From the NCBI GenBank assembly GCA_003165465.1, contig PLUM01000100.1, positions 92,347 through 137,390 of the forward strand: a stretch of DNA of 45,044 nucleotides. Reading direction: 5' to 3'. This DNA comes from Acidobacteriota bacterium. Lineage in GTDB: Bacteria; Acidobacteriota; Terriglobia; Acidiferrales; UBA7541. The notes below the pieces were generated by a model, which had not been told where the DNA came from, ran no database searches, and saw nothing but the letters and a program-made list of their open reading frames with translations. The position numbers and the translations under genes are program-made. This document shows, piece by piece, positions 1 through 6,403 of this stretch. Numbering within the stretch: position 1 is the first letter of the stretch; each line of letters begins with the position of its first letter.

Positions 1-403
1 CATCGCTCTCGGCGGTATAGCCGCCTTCTTCGCCGACGACGCCTTCGAGTTCGCCGAGGCGCATGCCGTCCTTGTCCGTCAGCTGTTCGTGAGGCTTGGC
101 GTACAGGATGTCTCTCTCCTGCAAAGCCTTCCACAAGGGGCCGTTGCCCATGATGACCGTGTCGATCACCCGAAACTGGTCGAAGGCAAATTGATCCTGC
201 CGCAAAATGCCCATCTTCTTTGGCCGCGAGACCGAACCTTTTGTCGGTTCGAGATCCCCTTCCAAAATTTTCATCAAAGTGGTTTTGCCGGCGCCGTTCG
301 GGCCGGTGATCGCATAGCGGCGCCCTTCGAGGAACGAGCAGGTGACGTCCTCGAACAAGAGTCTGGCGCCGTAGCGCATCGTCACGTTGTTTAGAGAAAG
401 CAT
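1..403 (-). CDS. ABC-F family ATPase, YbiT-like (N-terminal part, runs off the left edge)
   Basis: This is the first 134 codons of an ABC-F protein, a soluble twin-ATPase family that acts on ribosomes and has no membrane domain. The protein opens with MLSLNNVTMRYG and carries a Walker A motif GPNGAGKTT near residue 38. The stretch GILRQDQFAF followed by a VIDTVIMG-like segment is characteristic of the E. coli YbiT branch, as I recall that sequence. The start is the ATG at 401-403, just downstream of a short AT-rich leader (TATAATAAAAGG on this strand) that supplies an AAGG ribosome-binding site. The signature motifs and second ATPase domain lie beyond the window, so the exact subfamily (YbiT, Uup or EttA) cannot be settled here. 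Confidence 0.85.
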   Translation of the reverse strand, partial: MLSLNNVTMRYGARLLFEDVTCSFLEGRRYAITGPNGAGKTTLMKILEGDLEPTKGSVSRPKKMGILRQDQFAFDQFRVIDTVIMGNGPLWKALQERDILYAKPHEQLTDKDGMRLGELEGVVGEEGGYTAESD

Positions 404-547
404 AGCCTTTTATTATATCTCGAAATCGCTTTCCGCGCTTGCCGGCCTGGCGATATGAGGGTATCCTCCGGAAGTACATTGAATTTCAGAGAAAATCCTG
501 CCGGTCCGATTGTCCGGACCAGTCCGCGGATTGCAGAGGATTCCAAT

Positions 548-1846
548 ATGAAGAAACATGCATGGGCGGGCGCGTTGGCAATCGTTCTGGCCGCTACCTT
601 CACGCTGGCCGACAGGTCCGAAAACACAAAGGCAGGCGCGTGGTCCGGCGTCATTATCAATGGTTCGTGCAGCGCCGATGAAGCCTTCGCCGAAGCGCCG
701 AAATGTACGGCCGAGACGCCCGGCGCAAGCCTGGCGTTGTATGACGACACCATTCGCCAGGTTTACGCGCTCGATCCGCAGGATCAGACGAAAGGACGCC
801 TGGGAGAGAGCGTTACGGTCGAGGGCGCACTGGAAGGCAGCGCGATTCACGTTGCCTCCATACGCATATTTTCCGAGATTGGAATCCGCGCGGGACAGAA
901 GGCTCCGGACTTTTCGGCGTTCGATCAATTTGGCAAAACGGAAACGCTCGATACGCTGCGCGGACCAAATGGCACAGTGCTTCTTTTTTACCGCTCCGCC
1001 GACTGGTGCCCCTATTGCAAGGGCCAGCTCATTCAGTTGCAGGCCGCAAAAAAGCGCTTTGAGCAACAAGGGATCAAGCTCGCCGGGATCAGTTACGACA
1101 ATGTGGAAATTCTGAAATACTTTTCCGGCCGGCGCAAAATCGAATTTCCTCTCCTTTCCGATCCGGATTCCAAAATCATTCGGATGTACCAGGTTCTGAA
1201 CACGGAAGCCGTGGGGCCGAACGCGGGGATGGCGCGGCCGGGATATTTCTATATCGATCCGAAAGGCGCGATTCGGGAGAAATTTTTCGATGCGAATTAC
1301 CGCGAACGGCTGACCGGAAATGGAGTTCTATCCAAGCTGTTTCCGGAACTGGGCGAGGAAGTTAGCGATACGGTCCAAGCCCCGCACTTGCAGCTTAGCG
1401 TCGGGCAATCGGACCAAATGGCCGTTCCCGGCAATCGCGTCACTCTGACGGCCGAAGTGCGCCTCCCGCCGGACGTGCATGTCTATGCGCCGGGAACGAA
1501 GGGTTACAAGACCGTTAAGCTCACAATCGATCCGCTTCCAGATTTTGAATTGAAACAACCCAGTTATCCGCCCGCAAAAATTCTGTATCTGCCCGTTATC
1601 CAGGAGCGCGTGCCCGTGTTCGAGGGTACATTCCGAATCCGGCAAGAGTTGAAGATCAACACCATGGCCGAATTCAGCGGCGCCCTCGGACCGGAAGGAA
1701 AAAAGATCGCGGTGAAGGGAACCCTCGAATATCAGGCGTGCGACAGCAAGATCTGTTTCCTGCCATCGTCCGTGCCGGTCGAGTGGCAGCTCCAGATCGC
1801 GCCGCTCGACCGCCAGCGCGCCCCTGAAGACATCCGCCACAAGTAA
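548..1846 (+). CDS. Exported peroxiredoxin/thioredoxin-fold protein fused to a DsbD-alpha-like domain
   Basis: A 432-residue protein probably working in periplasmic thiol redox chemistry. Residues 1-22 form a signal peptide (MKKHAWAGALAIVLAATFTL). A short beta-rich region follows, then an AhpC/TSA-type thioredoxin fold (about 118-280) opening with GQKAPDFSAFDQFG and carrying an active-site pair in WCPYCK (C154, C157). The C-terminal 150 residues resemble the N-terminal alpha domain of DsbD, with a C-x4-C pair (C398, C403) in YQACDSKICFLPSSVP. DsbD-alpha normally relays electrons from the membrane to periplasmic acceptors, so the fusion may join acceptor and reductase modules; that is inference. 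The start at 548 is preferred to an in-frame start at 455 because only it places a signal peptide at the N terminus. No partner membrane DsbD is nearby. Confidence 0.8.
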   Translation: MKKHAWAGALAIVLAATFTLADRSENTKAGAWSGVIINGSCSADEAFAEAPKCTAETPGASLALYDDTIRQVYALDPQDQTKGRLGESVTVEGALEGSAIHVASIRIFSEIGIRAGQKAPDFSAFDQFGKTETLDTLRGPNGTVLLFYRSADWCPYCKGQLIQLQAAKKRFEQQGIKLAGISYDNVEILKYFSGRRKIEFPLLSDPDSKIIRMYQVLNTEAVGPNAGMARPGYFYIDPKGAIREKFFDANYRERLTGNGVLSKLFPELGEEVSDTVQAPHLQLSVGQSDQMAVPGNRVTLTAEVRLPPDVHVYAPGTKGYKTVKLTIDPLPDFELKQPSYPPAKILYLPVIQERVPVFEGTFRIRQELKINTMAEFSGALGPEGKKIAVKGTLEYQACDSKICFLPSSVPVEWQLQIAPLDRQRAPEDIRHK

Positions 1847-1904
1847 GATTTTGTGTGAGGTACATCCACCTATCAGCTTGCGCAAAACGGCCCCCAGACC
1901 AGCC

Positions 1905-1933
1905 GTAGGGGGCACGGCATGCCGTCCCCCTAC
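1905..1933. repeat. Palindromic intergenic hairpin (GTAGGGGGC...GTCCCCCTAC)
   Basis: An almost perfect inverted repeat whose arms GTAGGGGG and CCCCCTAC surround the palindrome ACGGCATGCCGT. It lies in the 219-base spacer between the peroxiredoxin fusion gene and ispH. The same design recurs at 33898-33926, so it belongs to a dispersed family. Confidence 0.7.
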
Positions 1934-2065
1934 CCAGGATTCATTCCATCCTCGCTCGATTCCGCGCAGTTTCGCGGCAAATCGAGGGATGGCACCAAAC
2001 GCCGCTAAAGGTCGCATAATCATCCCTTGCCGTGCTAATCTAGTATTGTATTTTGGGGCCGAATC

Positions 2066-3040
2066 ATGAGCAATCAGACGCAACCATCGACCGAAGGCAA
2101 GAGTTTGATCCGCGTTCGCCCGAGAGGTTTCTGCGCGGGAGTCGTGCGCGCGGTGGACATCGTGGACCTGGCGCTGCAAGCGTACGGGCCGCCCGTGTAC
2201 GTCCATCACGAAATCGTGCATAACCGCTACGTGGTGGAGCAACTTCGCCAAAGCGGCGCGATCTTCGTCGAGACGGTCGAGGAAGTGCCGCTCGGCTCCG
2301 TGCTGGTATTCAGCGCGCACGGCGTCCCGCCGACAACGCGGCAGGAAGCGCACGTGCGCGAGTTGCGCGTGATTGACGCGACGTGCCCGCTCGTGACCAA
2401 GGTGCATCTCGAAGCGCTGAAGTTCGCGCGCGAGAACCGCACCATCATCCTGATCGGCCATCGCGATCACCAGGAAATCGTGGGCACATCGGGCGAAGCC
2501 CCGGAACAGACGGTCGTTGTGGACAGCGTCGAAGCCGTCAACGCGCTGGAAGTGAAGGATCCGAGTCACCTGGCTTTTCTTACGCAGACAACTTTGAGCC
2601 TGTACGACACGCAGGAAATCGTCGCGCGCCTGCGCGAGCGTTTTCCGCTGATCGCCGGGCCGGCTTCGGACGACATCTGCTACGCCACGCAAAACCGGCA
2701 GGAAGCGGTCGAGCATCTCGCGCGCGAGGTGGACCTGATCCTCGTGGTCGGCTCGCCCAACAGTTCCAACTCGAACCGGCTCGTGGAAGTCGCCAAGCGT
2801 TCCGGAGTGCCGGCGGAACTGATCGATGCCGCGAAGGACATTAATCCGAAATGGCTCGAAGGCGTTCACCGCGTGGGGCTGACCGCAGGCGCATCGGCGC
2901 CCGAAGTTTTGGTTGAGCAGGTGAGCGATCATCTGGCCGCGCTGGGCTACACGAATCAGCGCGACCTCGACTTGATTCGCGAGGATGTGCGGTTCACGCT
3001 GCCGCCCGAGCTTACGACCATCGCGCCGGCTTCAAAATAG
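2066..3040 (+). CDS. ispH: 4-hydroxy-3-methylbut-2-enyl diphosphate reductase
   Basis: IspH performs the last step of the methylerythritol phosphate pathway, reducing HMBPP to IPP and DMAPP with a [4Fe-4S] cluster in the cytosol. The 324-residue length is typical. The three cluster cysteines are visible: C23 in RGFCAGV, C107 in DATCPLV and C205 in DDICYATQNR. Family motifs HEIVHN, FSAHGVPP, GHRDHQE, TQTTLS and GSPNSSNSNRL are all present in order. The ATG at 2066 follows a GGGGCC tract and a TAGTATTGTAT stretch that may hold the promoter. It is transcribed alone, and a small hairpin with a T-run follows it. No other isoprenoid gene is in the window. Confidence 0.98.
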   Translation: MSNQTQPSTEGKSLIRVRPRGFCAGVVRAVDIVDLALQAYGPPVYVHHEIVHNRYVVEQLRQSGAIFVETVEEVPLGSVLVFSAHGVPPTTRQEAHVRELRVIDATCPLVTKVHLEALKFARENRTIILIGHRDHQEIVGTSGEAPEQTVVVDSVEAVNALEVKDPSHLAFLTQTTLSLYDTQEIVARLRERFPLIAGPASDDICYATQNRQEAVEHLAREVDLILVVGSPNSSNSNRLVEVAKRSGVPAELIDAAKDINPKWLEGVHRVGLTAGASAPEVLVEQVSDHLAALGYTNQRDLDLIREDVRFTLPPELTTIAPASK

Positions 3041-3045
3041 GGAAA

Positions 3046-3067
3046 CGCCGTTTGGCGATGGTTTTTT
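3046..3067 (+). terminator. Possible intrinsic terminator after ispH
   Basis: A short stem, CGCC-GTTT-GGCG, begins five bases after the ispH stop codon and is followed by ATGG and six T residues. The four-base-pair stem is weak, so efficiency is doubtful. A degenerate tandem CGCTAGATC(A/C)GG motif lies just beyond it at about 3090-3122. Confidence 0.4.
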
Positions 3068-3161
3068 ATACTGGCTCGTGTCGATCCGACGCTAGATCAG
3101 GCGCTAGATCCGTCGCTAAATCAGGGGAGCACGTCACTAATTTCTTTTTAGGGGAGCCACT

Positions 3162-4115
3162 TTGGCGGTCAAGATCACCCGTCAGCCGAAGAGTGTTGTC
3201 CTTCTGGGCTCGGCAACGAGCGCGGCAGCCACCCGAGCCGGGCACGAACGCGCGCCCGCCGCTTTGCGCGCCGCGGGAATCGCCGACCGGTTGAAGTCCG
3301 CCGGGTTCCACGTGATCGATCACGGCGACACGCCAACCTACGTTTCCCAACCGGACGACGAGCATCCCCGCGCCAGGAATATTTCCGTAATTCTGAAATC
3401 GCTGAACGACTTGCGCCCGCGCGTCGAAATCGCGGTGAAAACCGGTGCGCTCCCCGTCATCCTTACCGGTGATTGCATTTCCGTGATGGCCGCCATCGCC
3501 GGGGCGCGCCGTTACTACCGCAACATCAGCCTGATTTACATGGACCGCGATGCCGATCTCAACGTGCCGGCAACGACGCCTTCGGGATGCGTGGACGGCA
3601 TGACCGTCTCGCAAGTCACCGGACGCGGTGCGCCGGAACTCGTCCGTTTCTGGAGCGAACCGCGGCTGGTTCGCGAGCCCGACGTGGCGCTGTTTGGATT
3701 CGAGCGGCTCGACCCGCCCGAGGAGCAATATCTGTTGGCCTCGCAGCTTCGGCGGCATCCGTCGCTGGAAGTGTCCACCGTGGGCGCCGGGACCGCCGCG
3801 CGCCTCGCCGTGGAACGCGTGCACGCCGCCAAACACGAGTTCATCCTCCACTTCGATGTGGATACGATTGACGGCAAGGAATTTCCGTGGACGAATTTCC
3901 CCGGCTCGGGCGGCCTCAGCTGGAGCGAAGTGCGCGACGCGCTGCGCGTTTTTGTCAGCCAGCCGAATCTGGCCGCATTCCAAGTGGCTGGCTATAACCC
4001 GGACCTGGACGCCGACGGGCAAGGCGCCCGCAAGCTGATCGATTTGCTGACCGACGTGCTTTCGTCGCGCCTGGAAACAGCGTCCGCCGCAGCCGCGCCC
4101 TCCGCCGAAGTTTAG
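3162..4115 (+). CDS. Arginase/agmatinase-fold (ureohydrolase superfamily) protein with altered metal ligands
   Basis: A 317-residue protein with the layout of the ureohydrolase superfamily, whose members hydrolyse guanidino compounds with a two-manganese centre. The three metal motifs are recognisable but changed. GGDHS appears as TGDCIS (D104, C105), DAHxD appears as DRDAD (D128, D130, D132), and the third motif HFDVDTID keeps both aspartates (D232, D234). Two histidine ligands are therefore Cys and Asp. The Cys variant occurs in some bacterial members as I recall; the Asp at the second site is less familiar. Translation starts at a TTG (3162) with a GGGGAG ribosome-binding site seven bases upstream. 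The substrate cannot be predicted. Confidence 0.75.
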   Translation: MAVKITRQPKSVVLLGSATSAAATRAGHERAPAALRAAGIADRLKSAGFHVIDHGDTPTYVSQPDDEHPRARNISVILKSLNDLRPRVEIAVKTGALPVILTGDCISVMAAIAGARRYYRNISLIYMDRDADLNVPATTPSGCVDGMTVSQVTGRGAPELVRFWSEPRLVREPDVALFGFERLDPPEEQYLLASQLRRHPSLEVSTVGAGTAARLAVERVHAAKHEFILHFDVDTIDGKEFPWTNFPGSGGLSWSEVRDALRVFVSQPNLAAFQVAGYNPDLDADGQGARKLIDLLTDVLSSRLETASAAAAPSAEV

Positions 4116-4145
4116 TTCGCAAAAAAAAATCGTCCGGCCTCGGTC

Positions 4146-4205
4146 CGAGTGGCACAGGCTTCAGCCTGCACAGTTTCATTTGTTTTTTTGCCAAACGGAA
4201 ATTCC
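4146..4205. repeat. Partial copy of the CACAGGCTTCAGCCTG hairpin family
   Basis: The left half of the dispersed repeat (GTGGCACAGGCTTCAGCCTG) is present and followed by TTTGTTTTTTTGCC. The usual right arm is degenerate. It lies directly downstream of the arginase-fold gene. Confidence 0.6.
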
Positions 4206-4245
4206 GCAGGCTAAATACGTTCCGGAAAAAGCGCCCAAACTTTTT

Positions 4246-4328
4246 GTCATTCCGAGCGAAGCGAGGAATCTCTCTTTCTTTTCCTGGGCGTGGAACGAAG
4301 AGAGATTCCTCGCTTCGCTCGGAATGAC
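4246..4328. repeat. Long inverted repeat (GTCATTCCGAGCGAAGCGAG family)
   Basis: Two arms of about 31 bases, starting GTCATTCCGAGCGAAGCGAG and ending with the reverse complement, surround a loop of about 20 bases (TCTTTTCCTGGGCGTGGAAC). The 4116-4439 spacer contains this element and the partial repeat before it, and no gene. Hairpins with this core occur in unrelated bacteria, so it is probably a selfish or structural repeat. Confidence 0.8.
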
Positions 4329-4439
4329 GGAATTAGGAACTTTTTCCGCATCCTGTAAAGTCCGCGCCACTAACCATCCACCGGTTGCAGGCGCGCGCAA
4401 GATGCGCTACCGTTTTGAGCGTTATCGGAGGTTTCCTTT

Positions 4440-4943
4440 ATGACCGGAAAATATGCGGCAGCGGCAATCGTCTTGAGCCTCACGCTAGTGAGCGCGGGCC
4501 TCGCCCAGCTTCGTCCCGCGCTATTCCCTGCCATGGATACGGCTGGTGCGCAGATGCAGATGGACATGTCCGGCCCGGCCGATCTCGGGGTTCCCTCCTA
4601 CCACGCGTATGCGCTCAAGCCGCCGTTTCCGTCCACGCTTGATCCAAAACAGTTTCCCGACGCGCTCAATCGCAATGTCTATGCGCTGGCCGCGAAAATT
4701 CGTCCGGTTTTGTACCAGCAGCCCTGCTACTGCTATTGCGACCGGCACGAGGGGCACAAGAGCCTGCTCGATTGCTTTGTGGGCGCGCACGGGGCGGAAT
4801 GCGATATCTGCCAGAAGGAAGCGGTCCTCTCCTACCAACTCACGCAAAAGGGAAAAACTCCCGCGCAGATTCGCGCCGCAATCATTCACGGCGACTGGAA
4901 ATCGGTAAACCTGAATCCCTACATGGTCGCTGCTCCGCGCTAG
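4440..4943 (+). CDS. Exported PCYCGC-motif family protein
   Basis: A 167-residue protein with an N-terminal hydrophobic signal segment (about residues 6-22, ending SAGLAQ). It has a cysteine-rich centre with PCYCYC, then CDRHEGHKSLLDCF and CDICQKEA, matching the PCYCGC-motif family (Pfam PF13798 as I recall) of unknown function. The clustered Cys and His suggest metal binding outside the cytoplasm, which is inference. The methionine-rich MDTAGAQMQMDM segment after the signal is also the kind of sequence seen in copper-handling proteins. GGAGG lies 11 bases upstream of the ATG. It is flanked by hairpin repeats on both sides and looks monocistronic. Confidence 0.7.
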   Translation: MTGKYAAAAIVLSLTLVSAGLAQLRPALFPAMDTAGAQMQMDMSGPADLGVPSYHAYALKPPFPSTLDPKQFPDALNRNVYALAAKIRPVLYQQPCYCYCDRHEGHKSLLDCFVGAHGAECDICQKEAVLSYQLTQKGKTPAQIRAAIIHGDWKSVNLNPYMVAAPR

Positions 4944-4977
4944 CCCGCCCTTCTCACAAATAGGTGAATGGTTTTAA

Positions 4978-5140
4978 GTAGCACAGGCTTCAGCCTGTGT
5001 TCTTTTGACTTTAGCTCGCGCAAAATTCAAAACCACACAGGCTGAACAGGCTGCGGAAAAAGTCGGTTCGGAGTGGGTTTTAGTAGCACAGGCAGAGTGC
5101 CTGTGCTACTTTTTCCGCAACCTGTGAAGCCTGTGCCACT
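4978..5140. repeat. Compound GTAGCACAGG hairpin cluster
   Basis: One copy of the roughly 80-base repeat (GTAGCACAGGCTTCAGCCTGTG, TTCTTTTGACTTTAGC, then CACACAGGCTGAACAGGCT) is followed by a smaller palindrome, GTAGCACAGGCAGAGTGCCTGTGCTAC, at 5083-5109. A remnant, AACCTGTGAAGCCTGTGCCACT, ends the cluster. It fills the space between convergent genes and could stop transcription from both sides. Confidence 0.8.
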
Positions 5141-5173
5141 CGGCGAATGGTGGGAATTGCAAGCTGTCGAAAC

Positions 5174-6403
5174 CTATTTGCCGTTCGAGGCCGCCGAGGC
5201 CGTTTCTTCTTCATGATTCGCGAGCAGCGGGCAATCGGGATGCAGTAGCGCAAGTTTCTTCTGAATGATCTTGTTCGAATATTTTCCCAGGTAGTGGACG
5301 ATGGTTTCGATCCGTATGCGTATGCTTCCCGTGGGCTTGGTCGAATCCAGATCGCCAAACTTGAAGAACAGCGTGCCGGTGGCTTCGACGATTTTTTGCG
5401 TGGGCGTGTACGTCGGCTGATCCATGCCGCACTCATAGCTCGATAACCGCAGCACGCAGGTGATCCACGGAAAACGTGCCGCGAATTTCGCGCCCCACAG
5501 AATTTCATTCGTATTGCTGCTGTTGGACGAAGTCCACACGTCGGAAATATCGAGCGGCGACCGGATTTGTTTTGCCTGCAGTTCGTCCCTGAAAATCCAG
5601 CCGAGCAAATCGTCGTCAATCGGAAGATATTGCAGCCAGACGATGGGATAGCCATGGGCCTGCAAATCGGATTCGATCTCGTGCCCGATTCCCGGGTCCA
5701 TGTGATAGGGGCGGGCGAGGACCAGCACGCACGGTTTTCCCTCGCGCGCGCACCACTCCAGAATTTTTCGCGTTTCGGCGCGCGCCTTTTGATTGAACTC
5801 GCGCAGGGCCTTGTATCCGGCATCCACCGCGCGCTGCGTTTCCGCCATATCCAGGTTCAAGACATCCTTGAGGCAATCGTACATCTGCTTGGAAACCATT
5901 TCCGGCTCGGCCATGTTCACGAACGGAGAGGCGTACTGGACGCCGTTGTCGGCGAACACGTCGCTCTCCTTCATGAATCCTGCGCGGATGTTTTCCGGCC
6001 CGGCCATCACGCGCGTGCAGGCCAGCGTTTCCGAAACGTGTCCCCGCATGAAAGACGGCAGCGAATAAATCATGGGGCTCAGGATGATGTGGATTTTATT
6101 CTTGAGGCCGAAGAGCAGTTCGCCGTAGTGGCCGCTCATGGCCTTCACCGGATAGCAGCAGTCCACCGTGCCGCGGCCCTTGCCGAATTCGCGGCCCTGC
6201 TCCTCGGACGTGTCCGAGCTGAACACGATGTTTTCCGGGGCAATTCCGATGTTGCGCAGAAATCCCACCCAGAACTGGTGCGTGCTCCAGATGTTCAGCA
6301 CCTTGGGAATTCCAATGCGGATTCCCGACCGGTCCCTAGGAGGAGGCGGACACGCGGCGGAAGCCTTCTTGGCGAACCATGTCTGCAATATTGGGAAACG
6401 CAT
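5174..6403 (-). CDS. DUF2229 protein (acyl-CoA dehydratase activase-related)
   Basis: A 409-residue protein matching DUF2229, a domain normally found C-terminal to duplicated activase domains in very large CoA-activase proteins. It begins its conserved part with IRIGIPKVLNIWSTHQFWVG (about residue 27), followed by FSSDTS and a DCCYPVKAMSGHYGELL motif whose cysteines may bind an Fe-S cluster. LARPYHMDPGIGHEI lies further on. The frame overlaps the end of the activase gene by 68 bases in another frame. The ATG at 6403 has only a weak GAGAAG upstream. Either this is a translationally coupled separate gene, or it is the second part of a protein joined by a +1 shift. Biochemical function is not established. 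Confidence 0.8.
   Translation of the reverse strand: MRFPILQTWFAKKASAACPPPPRDRSGIRIGIPKVLNIWSTHQFWVGFLRNIGIAPENIVFSSDTSEEQGREFGKGRGTVDCCYPVKAMSGHYGELLFGLKNKIHIILSPMIYSLPSFMRGHVSETLACTRVMAGPENIRAGFMKESDVFADNGVQYASPFVNMAEPEMVSKQMYDCLKDVLNLDMAETQRAVDAGYKALREFNQKARAETRKILEWCAREGKPCVLVLARPYHMDPGIGHEIESDLQAHGYPIVWLQYLPIDDDLLGWIFRDELQAKQIRSPLDISDVWTSSNSSNTNEILWGAKFAARFPWITCVLRLSSYECGMDQPTYTPTQKIVEATGTLFFKFGDLDSTKPTGSIRIRIETIVHYLGKYSNKIIQKKLALLHPDCPLLANHEEETASAASNGK

Noticed and set aside
1328..2932. Long open frame on the (-) strand across ispH
   Set aside because: It runs antisense to a clear ispH gene, is His/Arg/Gln-rich as expected of a mirrored G+C-rich frame, and has no family motif.
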